A stretch of 64,000 bases of DNA from Ryuthela nishihirai (GCA_038380435.1 JAWZYU010000127.1:81001-145000), one strand, 5' to 3'. Shown: positions 31,981 to 45,629, counted from the stretch's first letter. Notes: generated by a model not told the origin, from the sequence alone. Numbers and translations: made by a program.

Positions 31981-32729
31981 AAGTTTATCGATTAGTAGAA
32001 CTAATGGTTGGGCGAGGAAAAAAAATTCTTTGCTTAATTTTTGATTTCTTCATTTTCGTATTTGTCGTTACAGTAGGCGTAGAAATATATCTATATCGTA
32101 AATGATCAAACGGCAGTTTTTTTTTATGTACAGGTTTTCACATCTATTTGACCCATTACCGCCTGTCTGGATAGCCTTCTACAAAAAGAGCGAAAATAGA
32201 TATGCCTAAACAAGCAATTCCATTCATTGGTTTAAGATAACTTAAAGTTAATTTATTTTAATAACATTCAAAATAATTTACTTATTAAGATTTTATTTAA
32301 ATGTTTCCGAATATTTTAAAAATATTTCAAATAACTAGCAGTTAATATTTTAGGATTAGAAATTCTTTTTGATTTACACACTTTGTTTCTGAAATATATT
32401 GTAAAAATTAAAGTGGGAACATTGGACATTCTCATTCTACTGGGTGACGTCACTTCCGTGTTTTCGCGATATCGTTTGTAATCCTTATTTAACCGCTGTA
32501 TTCTTCTAGTAATTTAACTTTTAATTTATATTCACACGTTATAGTTTTTATTCTGAGGAAGTCATACAATCTGTAGCTGAATTTCTTATCACTGTGGTAA
32601 ATAATAATTATTGATGACACATTTGAAATTTCGGTACGAGAATAGATAGTTTCGTCGCTGCAGTGTAAAATTTTACCTTTAGGCCTTTGTAATTACTTTA
32701 CGAGTTATTTGTTTCGCAGAGTTGCCTGG

Positions 32730-33590
32730 TATAGCTCTGTGCTGTCCAACTGCTTCTTCGGCTCTGTCATCCAAAGATTATTATCAGGAGCTAACTGATC
32801 CTTTACACGTTTATTAAGCTCTCTATAATGTTTTCTATTAGAATTAATATTGATTCAGGACATTCCTGTAGTTCTTTCTTTCTAAAATAAACTCAAGTGC
32901 CTTGTCACTCGGATAATTATGCGTCCTCTGTTTCATTTTACGTAAGAGTACCTGTTAGTTTGCAAAAAAGTCTATTTTAGGTGGTCACATTTTTCCTGAA
33001 CTTAAGTAGCAAGTAAACCACGACTGTCATAATGAGTAAGTAACCTATCATGATAAGATGTACTCTAATTAGGTCTTTCACAGCTTCATAATTAAAGGTA
33101 AATTTTTTAACCTTAACACAACACTTCTTAAGTTTAAAACGCAAAACGCTTTTAACAAGATAATGGTCAGATCCAATTTCAGCTTCCGAATATGACCTGT
33201 TCTTTGTAACAGAAGTAGTCCATTTGCTGTTAATTAATATATAATCTACAAAGTTCTTATGCAGCCCATGAGATGAAACCCACGTGTACTTATGTATGTC
33301 GCGGTGTTTGTAATAAGTGTTAGTTATTGTAAAACCATTGAGGTTAACATTGACATTGACGTCACGAAGAACAAGGGTAACATCTCATTTCTTCACAGAA
33401 TTCGAAATACCTTGAAGTTGTCTGTAAAACCTATTTTCTCATCGTCATCGGCATTCAAAGTGGTGGCATAACAGTAGATAAGTTTGAAGTCCTTAACCCT
33501 TGTCTGTAATTTTGCTGTAAAGAACCTTTCATTAATATCCTAGGAGAGCATCACTAGCGTCTCATGCCTTGGTGATGTTTATTCTCTTTC
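32730..33590 (-). pseudogene. Decayed non-LTR retrotransposon fragment inside the foldback
   Basis: Aligns with the endonuclease and linker part of the 35,940-39,060 copy (about 37,420-38,330 there) but is far more diverged, with many frameshifts and stops. It lacks the RT. It is an older insertion than the neighbouring copy. Confidence 0.7.
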
Positions 33591-34379
33591 TTCACCGAAA
33601 ATTTCAGATAGTCACGGTGAATCCGAAAAACTTTTGAAAGAGCTACTAGGTTAAAAGGAATGCATCTTATTTCTCGTCTATAATTTTTAGTAAATTTGGT
33701 ATACAAGATATCGAAAAATATTAGTGCGGAAGAGGAAACAAACTCCTCTGTTGGGAATACGAAACAATGTAAATGTCACTTCCTCCGGATTGTGTAAACA
33801 ATGCATTCTGAAACGTCACTCTCCGATGTCATTCGCCTCTTATTGAATTCGTCCAACGCTTTTGTCGCTGTTCCATTAGTCGCGTTAGCTATTAAAATAT
33901 GGCGAAGAAGTCATCCTATTTTGAGGGTCTGTAATTATCAGAGCTTTGCCTATCGCGAACAGATTCGAGTATAATAAGGAGCCACAGACAAGGTCCTTGC
34001 GGTTGATAAATAACGTCAGCCTGTCCTTCCGTAACTTAGATCTCTGGTGGTCGAAAAGTTTCAGCTAAAGCCAGTTAAATAATATTCGTGAAGTGTTTGT
34101 GGTTCTTTTATATTTTCCTTCAGGTAAGTAATTTTGTAATGAATAATTAGTTAAGAGTATAGGTAATCTAATTCTACAGTTTTTAGCCTAAGAGCTATGA
34201 AATTTCGTACGGTTTCGAACCAACAAATAGTACGCAGCACATTATTCTGATTATGGGACATAAAATTGATAGCTAAGCGCTATTTGACGTGTCGACCACT
34301 TTATTTTGGCTCGTCATACGGACATTATTCATTTCCTATGCTTTTCACACACCCTACGGAACGGCAACAGAATTTCCTT

Positions 34380-34560
34380 GTTATGCCAGTGAGAAACGTT
34401 ACTTGGAAGCTCTAAAATATGCATTTAATGGAAAAATGTCACTGATGATAAATTAAAGATCATAATCAAATATTTTTTTTAAATATCGGTTTTAAAAAAC
34501 ATTGTTTTAGTTATATAAAAATATTGTTTAGTCTTCAGTGGTATGCCAGTGAGAAACTGG
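34380..34560 (+). repeat. Single relatives of the 59-kb satellite
   Basis: TATGCCAGTGAGAAACG, then AAATATGCATTTAATGGAAA and GATAAATTAAAGATCATAAT, the key blocks of the tandem satellite at 59,015-59,790, then a second TATGCCAGTGAGAAAC. Roughly one to one and a half monomers; also in the partner at 48,000-48,190. Confidence 0.6.
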
Positions 34561-35939
34561 AATTATTATTTCAGCAGGTAAATTAGAATTACTAATCCTA
34601 TCGCGAAAATACGGACATGACGTCATCTATCGTATGTCCAAGTGTTGCCACCATAATTTCTATAAGATCTTTCAAAACCAAAGTATGTATAAATCGAAAA
34701 GAATTTCTAATCCTAAAATATTAACTGGTAGTAGTTATTTCCTTTTTTTAATTTTGGTAAATATTTTTATAATGTTCTGAAATATTTAAATAAAATCTTA
34801 ATAAGAAAATTATTTTGAGTGTTATTAAAATAAGTTAACTTTAAGTTATCTTAAACCAATGAATGGAATTGCTTGTTTAGGCATATTTATTTTCGCTCTT
34901 TTTGTTGAAGGCTGTCCAGACAGGCGGTAACTAGGTGGCTTTCACGAAACGCGTTTCCCTATGGTGTCCAACGAGAAATTACTAGATCGAGGCTAGGTGT
35001 GAATCTCTTACGTATGTCATAGGCAACTTTGTCCTTAGGGGTAAAGAACGGTTTTTCCTGTGTTCACAAAGAACAACTCTGTGGTTTAATCTAAGGCTTC
35101 TATTACACGTTTCGCTGTACTGTACATTACCTTCTTCTTAGCTCTGAGCAATGCGTTTCCGTGTAGTGGGTAAATTATATATTTATCGCCACGTTGACAT
35201 TTCTTGCGCTCGTTACGTCACCCTATCAGCTCGATATATCTGTTGCGAATATGAGACGTTGGTTTCAAACTTCGTCCACGATAATGGGCAAATACATCTG
35301 AAAGCATGTACATAAAAATACTGCCGTTTGATCATTTACGATATAGAACTATTTATACGCGTACTGTAACGACGAATGGCGAAATGAAGAAATCAAAAAT
35401 TAAGCAAAGAATTTTTTTTCCTCGGACAACCATTAGTCCTACTGACCGAGCCTAAATGAAAGGGGTGGTTTGTGGTCGACAGCGACAAATAGCGTTTAAC
35501 TATAAAATTTATATCTCATAATCAGATTAATGTGCTGTACAGTAGCTCTCGGTTGAAATTTCATAACTCTCGTGTTAAAAAGTGGAAAATTACACTACCT
35601 CTACTGTAAATTAATTATTCAGTACAAAGTTACTTACCTGAAAGAATTTATAAACGAACCACCAACACTTTATGAATATTATTAAACTTGATTCACCTGA
35701 TATTTTTTCGAACAGCAGAATGGTGGTTTAGAGAAGGGAATAGGGAATACAGTCCGTGTGTATTTTTTAATCGCATAGACCTTGCCAATGATTGCTTATT
35801 ACACTGTAATGTGTTCCCGGCTATGCAAAGGTCCAAAAATATGAAAAAAAAAAAAACTCAAATTATATCAATTATTATTCGCCAATCTATAATTATTCGT
35901 ACGGACAACATGGCGAAACCAACGGAGTCTCTCTCTGCA

Positions 35940-38900
35940 AAATATGCTGCTTAAAGGAGGTTGCAAACTCCTTTGCCTAACCTGATCATTAGTTTCAAAG
36001 TTGAACCACCTAATGCCCAAGATACTGCGTATGCATCTGGAATCAAAAGCATCTAGTTTCCTGTTATCTTGTTTACAAAGTGTCCAAGTTTCACTACCGT
36101 AACTAACCCTAGAAAGAACCAAACTATTATACAGTCTAATTTTAGTCTTTAGGTGTATACGCCTATTTCTCCACACTCTACATAGGTTCTTAAAAGTCCC
36201 GGCAGCAATCCCTATTCGTCTGTTAATCTCGTGCCGCACATCACCATTATCTGTTAGATAGCTCCCAAGATAATTAAACTGTGATACCTGCTCAAGACTA
36301 CAACCATTCAGATTAACTGAATCACAGCCTGCCTGACCAATTTTCATCACTTTAGTTTTCTCTCTGTTTATAACCAAACTTACTCTACTTCCAGTCTCAT
36401 CAACAGCTCGAATGAAAGAGTTCATCTCATCAACATCTTTTGCCAAAAGGGCTAAATCATCAGCCTAATCTATATCAGAAATTTTCGTATCTCCAGTCCA
36501 TTAAAGGCCAAAATCTTTCCCTTGAAGTGAATTTCGCATAACGTAATCAATAACCAATATAAAGATAAAAGGCGACAAAATGGACTCTTGTGGAACAGCA
36601 GAAGTAATGCTAAAGCAATTGCTACAAGCCTTACAAGCTTTCACACACGACTCAGTGTTATTATAGAGAGTTTTCAGTATGTTAACTAACTTGTCACGTA
36701 TACCATATGATCTCACAATCAAGTACAAATCATGACGATCAACAGAGTCGAAAGCCTTTTGGAAATCAACAGAGCTACCAACCAAAGGTTTTGGAAACTC
36801 TAAACATTTCTCAAGAATCTGCGTAAGTGAAAATATCTGATCCACACATCCCTTACCTCTTTCTGAATGCACATTGCTCATAACGCAATTGCCTGTCAAC
36901 CAGATTCTTAATTCTATTAAGCACAATCATGGAAAGAACTTTACCTGGAACAGAGAGTAGGCTGAAACCCCTATAGTTATCACAAGAACTGCGATTACTT
37001 TTCTTGAAAATTGGGATAACAATAGCTCTGGTAAAATTCTTAGGAACCATGCCTTTATCATAAAAGATATTCAGTTTTTCAGTCATCCAAGTGGTAACCG
37101 AAACATTCCCAGTTCTGAGCATTTCTGTAGTAATTTCGTTTACCCTTGGGAATTTATGAGGTTTAAGTTTAGAAACATCCAAAATAAATTCAGATTGTCT
37201 TATAGGGCCACCATTAAAGGCATCAATGCATGTATCATCATTCGAAAAAATGATGAAGAACTAACCGCATTGTTTAGAACATCACTGAAATGCTCAGCCC
37301 ATCTAGCCATGAGAGAATCCTCACCTTCTATAACCTTACCTTGTTTATGCTTCAATCCCTGTATACCTGTCTGTTTTTCACCACACAAAACATTAACTAT
37401 CTGGTACAGCTCTCTGGTGTTGTGCTGTCTAACTGCTTCCTCGGCTTGTCAGTCAAACCATCATGCCAAAGATTCTTATCAGCAGCTAACTGATCTTTTA
37501 CACGTTTATTAAGTTCTCTGTAATGCTTTCTATTAGGACTAGTAGGGTATTGGATCAAGGACATTCCTGAAGTTCTTTCTTTCCAAAATAAGCTCAAGTG
37601 CCTTATCACTCAGATAATTCTGCCCTCCATTGTTCCTTTTTTCCTAAAAGAGTACTGTTAGTGTCCAAAAAAGTCTGTTTAAAGTGGTCCCATTCATCCT
37701 CAACTTCAGTAGTAAGCATACCATGACTGTCATAATGACTAAGTAACCTATCACGGTAAGCTTTGGCTATAACTGGGTCTTTCAGAGCTTCAGTATTAAA
37801 AGTAAATTTTTTAACCCTAACACAACAATTTTTAATTTCAAGTTGCAAGACACTTTTAACAAGGTAATGGTCAGATCCAATTTTAGCTCCCCTATATGAC
37901 CTGGTATTCCTAACAGAACTAGCCCATTTGCTGTTAATTAATATATAGTCAATCATATTCTTATGCAGCCCATCGGATGAAACCCATGTGTACTTGTGTA
38001 TGTCGTGGTGTTTGTAATAAGTGTTAGTTATTCTGAATCCATTGAGTTTACTTACCTGGAGGAGACGTTGCCCATTGCCATTGCAGCTACCGATGCCAAA
38101 AGGGCCAATTACCCCTCCCGAAAGGTCAGAGGTAGTACCAACTTTGACATTGAAGTCACCAAGAACAAGGGTAATATCTCCTTTCTTGACAGAATTCAAA
38201 TATCCTGAAGTTGTCCATAAAACTTATCCTTCTCATCCTCATCCTCGGTGGGGGCATAACAGCCTATAACATTCAAGTCTTTAACGCTTGTCTGAAATTT
38301 TGCTGTAAGAAGCCTTCCATTAATGCACTCATATCCTAGAAGAGCATCACTAGCGTGTCTGGTGAGAAGCAGACCCCCGCCTTGCTGAATCTTATTGTCG
38401 TCCTCCCTTAAAATTTTCTTTTTATGAATCTGACCTTTATCTGTCGATTTGCTCTCTTGCAAGCCGAGAATATCTAAATTAGAATTCTTGTGTGAGAACA
38501 TTAAGAGAGTAAGCTCTGTGCAGAGTCCTCACATTCCAACTACCTATGGAGAGAAAATGGTTAGTGGGATGTTTAAAGAAACTATGTTTATTGAGAGAGA
38601 GAATGCCGAGAATATCAAACAGCCCCCTAATCGCAGACATGTTCCCCCACCACTAAAGGCTCAAGTCATCTACACTGGAAGACTTCCTCCAATGTAGAAT
38701 TTGACGATGCCAATAGAAGCAAAGAGTTCAGGTGGCTGCGATGACCTCTGCTCAGGATTATCCACCAGCTGATAAACATATCCTGTGAATCTATTCACTT
38801 GGGGCTGTCAACCCAGAAACAAACAGAAAACATAGCGGAAGATCATCCCTCCACAGAAGCCCACCAGTGCAGCAAAATCAGGATCCATAATCAAGCTCAG

Positions 38901-39060
38901 AGCCATATATCTGTCCAGTCCAGTGGGTATATGGTCAGCACCTGGACCCTGTGTGGTTGACCACTCCTCAGTAGGGTGGAAAAATGAGAAAAGTAGCCGT
39001 AGTTGTCGAGATCAGTAGGCCACACTGATCTGGCAGCCCTTCCCTTCCGTTAACTTCCAC
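35940..39060 (-). pseudogene. Non-LTR retrotransposon (AP endonuclease + reverse transcriptase), inactivated, most complete copy
   Basis: Minus strand, 5' to 3'. Noncoding leader (about 39,060-38,640). AP-type endonuclease (WNVRTL-like start near 38,520, DILGLQES near 38,470, GDFN near 38,170, GSDHYLV near 37,880). Linker (37,600-37,200). Reverse transcriptase (PIFKK...NYRG near 37,000; CVDQIF and SSVDFQKAFDSVDRHDLY near 36,800; active-site motif at about 36,465). C-terminal domain (EKTKVMKIG, LYNSLVLSRVSYGSETW, ILGIRWFN, RLRWFRHV). It is split by several frameshifts, and the active-site motif reads D-I-D-stop-A-D-D (TAG at 36,465-36,467). Clade is RTE/CR1/Jockey-like; exact clade not settled. 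Confidence 0.88.
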
Positions 39061-40386
39061 AAGAGAGTATCTCTTTTGAAAGGTCCCCCACATTTCCACC
39101 CCGCTAAGAACCCATTGAAATTCTTCTCAATTTACATAAATATCACGGCACTTTCAACATAAGGAAAACTTTAAAACATATTACTATCGACTAAATTAAA
39201 ACCGTTTTCTCGAATTCTTTAGAATACACCACTGTACACTATTCATGAGACAAAATCATATTAACTCCAACATTGCCACCAAATACACCTGAACAGTAGA
39301 AATATCAAATACCCTATATATATATACACACAACATACCGAGAGGAAAAATATAAATACTTAAAAAGAAAGAAACCAATCCTGCTATTCTTAAAGAGATT
39401 TTCTCCAAACCTCAATTAGAAGTTTAGAAAACACAGCTCAAAGCTAAACTCTATAAATTACACAGATTCAATTATTTTTAAACCTCTTAACAGGAAAGGA
39501 AATTAAAAAAAGAATCAACAATAAACTATATTCTAGTGAGCTACGTAACTCATAACTTATGATCATTTCCGCTTCCTTTCTGCTAAACTGTCACTTTACA
39601 TTATCAGATTTAAACATCATTCGAACATGGAAATTTTTTCTCACCAAATATCTACAGTTGATTAATCATTTCACCGTCTAATACAGAAAATAAATCACAT
39701 CAGATCTACATATTATGAAATTAAAATCTTGTAAATAATCTCTCTCATATCAACTTCATCTTACACCTAAAATATGTTCATATTTGCAATAATACTACAC
39801 ATACGTTGCTACTTTGACGAAAGAATATCATGCACTTCCGGTTATAGCGATATAATTGTTGGAAATTTTAGTATTTCCGGCTACGCGTAGAAGATTAAGC
39901 AGAGATTTGGTTTCCGAATATAAAAAATAGACCTGGGATTTTAAGACGTATACCTGATTTGAAAACCATATATTGCGATAACAGACGTTATATAGCGAAT
40001 GGTTAGTCACAGCGAGGTAATTATCAGAGTTTATAATTCAAATAGGAAAGGGGGATATGTTTTCAACAGGATTCTGAATAGAAAGTAGTTGATTATGAAT
40101 TAATACAAAGTCTGAAGATTAGATATAACACTGTGACTTTTAAAATTTTTTTATATTTAGATTATTCATTGTGAATAATTTATTTTGAAATTTTTCATTG
40201 TCAATTATCATTGATTATTCATTGTCAATAATTTATTTTGAAATTTTGTGAGGTTTCGTAATTAGTAGGGTAAATCCGGTCTTGGGATATTAATTCAACG
40301 TTACATCATACTGGGCGATCCTTCTCGAGGTTTTCCAAAATGCAATTTAAATTCGAGTTTTGAATATCGAAAAAACCTGACATTTC
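39061..40386. other. AT-rich sequence 5' of the retrotransposon
   Basis: No ORF or RNA gene supported. Contains short TATA/ACAC microsatellite at about 39,310-39,330 and a duplicated ATTGTCAATAAT/TTATTTTGAAATTTT block near 40,160-40,250. Direct partner at 52,080-53,410. Confidence 0.5.
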
Positions 40387-40456
40387 GGTTGTTTCACCTC
40401 TGAGCGGCACTTTTTTGCACACCATCGGTTAAATAGTTAGGTCACAAGGATATGTA
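40387..40456 (-). repeat. SINE family 1 tail scrap
   Basis: GGTTGTTTCACCTCTGAGCG through ACCATCGG..AAATAG, the outermost 70 bp of the tail. Partner at 53,415-53,480. Confidence 0.65.
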
Positions 40457-40469
40457 GAAGACTCAGATA

Positions 40470-41099
40470 CCGTTCGATGCAAATCCATTCCTAATTTTGT
40501 ATCTTATTACATCACGACGTGAACCTAACAGTTAATTTTCATTTCTGCGCCAAAACAATAATATCAATCTTGAGATTGCTCGCATATATCAAATTTTTTT
40601 ACCGAAAACGACTTTTCAAAAACCGGAATTTCCAAAGCTTTAACGGTTCGTAAACGTATAAATGGTTGCTGCCTACGTAAAGCCCTTCCACATCACTAAA
40701 ATCTCACCCAAAATATCTAAAACAAAAGAATGGTTACTTCCTCCGTGTATCGTACGAGGGTGAGAAAAAAAAAAAAATCCAGTGGAACAACTCAAAAAAG
40801 CTTGGAATGCGAAACTCAAAGTATGCAACTTCAAACTTGTACTACGGCTTCACAATGTTTCGTGTATACTTCTCCGAAACTTTATATAACCATTTTTCTT
40901 CTCTGTAGAAAAATAAAAATGCATCTTACGTACCTGAGATGATCGAAGCATAACATAAAAATATACCTAAAATAGAAACATTATTATGATTAAGAATAGC
41001 ATTTTTTAAACTTCAACGTGATTGTAATATATTATACCAAATGTGCTGGCAACACAACGAAAGAGTACTGCTGACGTCATCTCGGTGTTTTTCCTAACT
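40470..41099 (+). mobile_element. CRE-TIR element, 3' half
   Basis: The right-hand 630 bp of the element with an intact TGACGTCA terminus (near 41,072-41,079). Lacks the left end. Partner at 53,500-54,082. Confidence 0.65.
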
Positions 41100-41309
41100 T
41101 TATTATTAACCCGTATTCACAGGCAGGCAGCACTAATTTTAGGAGATTTAAACATTTTGATATCCATTTTTTCATATGCACTGTATTTTTTTTAAAGGTT
41201 TATTTTTTTTACACTGTTTTCTCGGGAACCTATCAGAAACAGAATTGGGTGCATTGAATTAATTATTCCTATTGTTTATTAAGAAGGATTTATTTTTTTT
41301 TAAAGTTGA

Positions 41310-41400
41310 TTGCTTCGCGCGCTTGGCTACTGATCTAAGAGACCTGGGTTCGAATCTAGGGTAAGGAATTGATGTGTGTTGCTTTTCTGCTCAGGTGCTT
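41310..41400 (+). repeat. SINE family 2 head
   Basis: GCGCGCTTGGCTACTGATCT followed by the B box GGGTTCGAATCTA, then about 30 bp of body. The 3' part is absent. Partner at 54,295-54,380. Confidence 0.65.
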
Positions 41401-41602
41401 ACTTACGGTAGCAACAATGTAATCAGTTTAGGTTAATCAGTGACAAATTTGAATCTCAATCAAGTATATATTTTTTTTACACGTTTTTGATTTAACACAG
41501 ATCAGAAAAGAAATTTAAATTCCCTATTTAAACGATTTATTTTGATGTAACACGGTTGACACGAAGCCTTTTTGAAAAACCCCATTTGAATTTAATTCTG
41601 AA

Positions 41603-41976
41603 AAAATTGTTTTACCTCTGAGCGGCACTTTGTTGCACACCATGGGCTAAATGGCCACGTCACATGGACCCGGAAGAAGGCTGGGGTAGGGGACCAACTG
41701 GAACAGCTATTGTAAGACAGATGGTAGCCTCCCGTCAAGGCCATCGAGCGAGTTCTTTAACATGCACAGGGTATGGCTGTCGCACACACGGGGCCACGGC
41801 TTAACGTCCCATCCGACGGACGGCGGCCTTTCCAAGCCCATCGGTGTCCGCTACTGACCGTGGGCAGGGCGGGGAATTTTGCGGAGAAAAATCTGAAAGC
41901 TGAACCAGCTGGGACTCGAACCTGGGAACTACAGTTTACGAGCCTGGCGCGCTACCGACTGGCCCACCCCGCCCCT
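41603..41976 (-). repeat. SINE family 1, full-length
   Basis: Intact head and core (minus strand); marks the boundary between the first and second tandem blocks. Confidence 0.85.
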
Positions 41977-41984
41977 GTCTCCAC

Positions 41985-43290
41985 GGTGTCAGATTGTTAA
42001 TAAAACCAGTGAAGTTTGATAATTAAATTAATCAATCCCAGTTATTTAAGCTGAAACGTTATAGTGGAATTGTATGTAATTTCCGGCTTTGATATTAAAT
42101 TGCATTCGCATATTTTAAATATTAACGTTTCTGAAATATTATAATATTACTATTAATCCTTCCTAAATGTAGTTCGATTCTTGTTTAGGTAAAATTTACG
42201 TGGTCTATGAACTTTATTCTAAATATACGTAATAAAATATATTATGGAAAAGAAGAAATGAATTGAGAGTAAAATTTGACACTGAAGTGAAAGCGAATAC
42301 ATGGTTGCTATCGTAACTAAGGGCGCCACGTGTGAAGCTATCTAGGTGCACGTGCCATTGTAACATATTTGACCAATCGTAGAAGAGGAACACGAAGAAC
42401 CGTTGGGAAAGGCGGGAAGCAGGAAATATTTCATTAGAAACAAAATTAACGCCACCTAGAGGAATTTATTTCATTTAGCAATAATTGTATGTGTTTAAGT
42501 ACATAAGTTATATTTATGCATTCATGTTTGAAAACTTTAATGAACACTATTTGAATATTACCACATATAGTATGCTGGAATATAAATTTAGGACACCTTT
42601 TTGGGTGAGGGGAAATGTGAATTTTTTTTTTTGTTACGGTTCAACTTATTTGGACTTCCGACCTGAAATTTCGCACTGCAAACTGGACCTTAACCTGAAA
42701 CTTTCTGTGAAAATTTCGAGCGTGTACATTGATTTCCCCGATGAGTTATGACTGCCAGAGACAGGTAGTAAATGCCACTCCGCAACTCGCTAAGTTATGA
42801 CGCTGTATTCCGTATCATCTCATTGGGATAAAATTTACGAACAATAATAGGTTTTAAAACACAAAAAAATACGCTTGATAATTAAGAGACATTAGGAAAA
42901 CTATTTTATTTTACTACTTCAACTGATGCAGTATTTAATTAGTAACGCAAGTTCGGATGTTTAATAGCAGCGATATCTGTTTATTTAGTCTGAAACCCTA
43001 AAAGAAACAAGTTTAAAGGAAGGGAGAATGGAATAATCTACCTTTCATTGGGCACAGCGATAAATATGCTTCGGTTTCCATTTCTATTTAAGTACGGAAC
43101 TCATAAAGAATCCTCAGCGTTGAGATTTATCTCCGCAAAAAACTCCCCGCCCTTCCCACGGTCAGTACTGGACACCGATAGGCTTGGAATACATTATTCA
43201 CAATATAAAATTATCCATAACAGCAACATAATTTTAACGAATTTCTGTATTACAGACTACACAGGGATTAAGTGCTTAGCCGAGGAGTGA
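41985..43290 (+). repeat. CCAAT/X-box module, second tandem copy
   Basis: Nearly identical to 28,341-29,640, including GTTGCTATCGTAAC (about 42,305), the CCAAT box and the 88-codon frame at 42,485-42,751. Confidence 0.65.
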
Positions 43291-44065
43291 TTTCATACCC
43301 TAAACATTTAACCTCTAATGATTATTTTATTTCCTAATCCAAAGAGGCTTAACGTGTTAGGGAAAAGAGTGAAAATATCTTCCTAAATATAATAAAGGAA
43401 TAAAAAAACACCCCCTCAAGCAGCTGCTTGCAACAGCGATCTAACAGGAGCCTGTCAGTTTCCCCGCCATAGTCGAAGGTCTGTGAGGGTGGTGACCCCT
43501 TTAATTACTTTAATACGCCATATATTAGATATGCGTTTGGTTGGGTTGTTTCATCTCTGAACGGTAGTTATTTGCACACAAGGGTCTAAATGGCGACGTC
43601 ATAAAGAACCAGAGGGATCAGTTTAGGTTGCGGGAAAGTGACCGAATGTTATGAGACAGATGAAAAAATAGGAGATTGGTTCCAGACGTGAAAAAAAACA
43701 ACATACCCCCTCAAGAAGCTGCTTCCCACAGAGATCTGACAGGAAGCTGTCACTTTACATACCATAATAGAAAGTCTGTGAGGATGACAGGACCTCAGCA
43801 CAAAAACGACACGTACGTCCATGCCTTACCCGGGACTCGAACCCAGGTCCCTTAGACGTGAAAACCGAATACAAATGAGTTGTTTTCAAACAAGTGATAT
43901 CAAAATCTTGAAGTCTTTATTTCATTTTTATTAATTTTAAGACATTTTTAATTTTATAAACTTAGTAGTTTTCAAATTAAAACCAACCGGTTTGGTTTTA
44001 AAGAAAAGAAATATATAAAGAATTCTTCAATATTTTTTGGTTTTTTTTTATCTTTGTAGTTTTTT
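43290..44065. repeat. Composite SINE module, direct copy
   Basis: SINE-2 (43,410-43,500), SINE-1 tail (43,530-43,665) and SINE-2 (43,704-43,858), all minus, plus the AT-rich end. Nearly identical to 29,640-30,420. Confidence 0.8.
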
Positions 44066-44069
44066 TTTT

Positions 44070-44428
44070 AACTCAGCTCGTAGTCTGTAGTTCCCAGGTT
44101 CGAGTCCTAGCTGGGTAAGCGTTGAGATTTATCTCCGCAAAATTCCCCGCCCTGCTCACGGTCAGTAGGGGAGACCGGTGGTCTTGGAAAGGATGCCGTC
44201 CGTCGGATGGGGCGTTAAGCATTGGCCCCGTGTGTGTGAGAGCCATATCCTGTGCACGTTAAAGAACACGCTGGATGGCCTTGACGGAAGGCTACCATCT
44301 GTCTCCCAACAGCTGTTCCAGTAAGTCCCCTCCGCCAACCTTCTCTGAGCCTTCGGGGCCCATGTGACCTGGCCATTTAGCCCATGGTGTGCAAAAAAGT
44401 GCCGCTCAGAAGTAAAACAACCCAACCT
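44070..44428 (+). repeat. SINE family 1, 5' end clipped
   Basis: Partner of 30,422-30,803 that has lost about 20 bp containing the A box (joins AACTCA directly to GCTCGTAG). Confidence 0.85.
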
Positions 44429-44884
44429 ATTAGATTATCTAAATATTGTTTCAGGATGTTTCTGAAGGGTAAAATAATTCATTTATACTACAGAAAATAA
44501 ATGATCTAAATAAATGCACCAAATTCTGTTTTAAATTTTTAAACGGTAAATAGGTTCCGGAAAAAAACGTGTAAAAAAAAAATTCTAAAACAAAACACAG
44601 TGCATATGAAAAAATAGAAGATTGGTTCCAGACGTGAAAAAAAAAACATACCCCCTCAAGCAGTTGCTTGCCACAGAGATCTGATAGGAACTTGTCAGTT
44701 TATATGCAAGTGTTAGTTTAATTATCTTTATAACTTTAAACACATGAGAGACCAAGACTAACGTATATTGCAGATAAAAATGAGGGGAATTCCCAGAACT
44801 CAAAGTTACCATGTTTTCTGAATGGTTTCGTAATGGAAAAATAAAATGCATGGAAATGGATCAAATGGAAAATAAAATGCATTA

Positions 44885-45625
44885 AAATGTTGAGTTGTTT
44901 TACCTCTGAGCGGCTCTTTCTTACACACCATGGGCTAAATGGCCATGCCACATGGACCCCGAAGGCTCAGAGAAGGTTGGGGGATGGGACCCACTTGAAT
45001 AGCTGTTGTGAGACAGATGGTAGTCTCCCGTCAAGGCCATCCAGTGTGTTCTTTAAAGTACACAGGGTATGGTACTTTTTTGAAAACCATGGGCTAAATG
45101 GCCATGCCACATGGATCCCGAAGGCTCAGAGAAGGTTGGTGGAGGGTCCTCACTGGAACAGCTGTTGGGAGACAGATGGTAGCCTCCCGTCAAGGACATC
45201 CAGCGTGTTCTTTAACGTAAACAGGGTATGGTACATTTTTGCAAACCATGGGCTAAATGGCCAGGTCACATGGACCCCGAAGGCTCAGAGAAAGTTGGGG
45301 GAGGCTAAACAGCTGTTGTGAGACAGATGATAGCCTCCCGTCAAGGCCACCCACCGTGTTCTTTAACGTAAACAGGGTATGGTACTTTTTTTGCAAACCA
45401 TGGGTTAAATGGCCATGCCATATGGACCCCGAAGGCTCAGAGAAGGTTGGGGGAGGGTCCTCACTGGAACAGCTGTTGGGAGACAGATCATAGGCTCCCG
45501 GCAAAGCCATGCAACGTGTTCTTTAACGTGCACAGTGTATGGCTTTTCCGCACACGGGGACACGGCCTAAGATCCCATCCGACGGATGGTGACACGGCCT
45601 AAGATCCATCCGACGGCCTTTCCAA
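44885..45625 (-). repeat. Tandem array of SINE-1 tails, partner of 31,242-31,980
   Basis: Same four units in the same order with only scattered substitutions, so the array formed before the 13.6-kb duplication. Confidence 0.85.
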
Positions 45626-45629
45626 GTTT

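Larger units (their letters stand above)
31985..35455. mobile_element. Foldback element, about 3.4 kb, with long imperfect inverted arms
   Basis: The left arm (about 31,990-32,470) and right arm (about 34,600-35,440) are inverted copies. For example CTAATGGTTGGGCGAGGAAA pairs with TTCCTCGGACAACCATTAG, and the inner ends read TGACGTCACTTCCGTGTTTT and GAAAATACGGACATGACGTCA. Between them lie a decayed retrotransposon fragment (32,730-33,590), unidentified DNA, and a segment (34,075-34,320) that is itself inverted at 35,445-35,690. No transposase was seen. The inner ends resemble the CRE-TIR element ends, suggesting kinship. Direct partner: 45,630-48,790. Confidence 0.6.
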
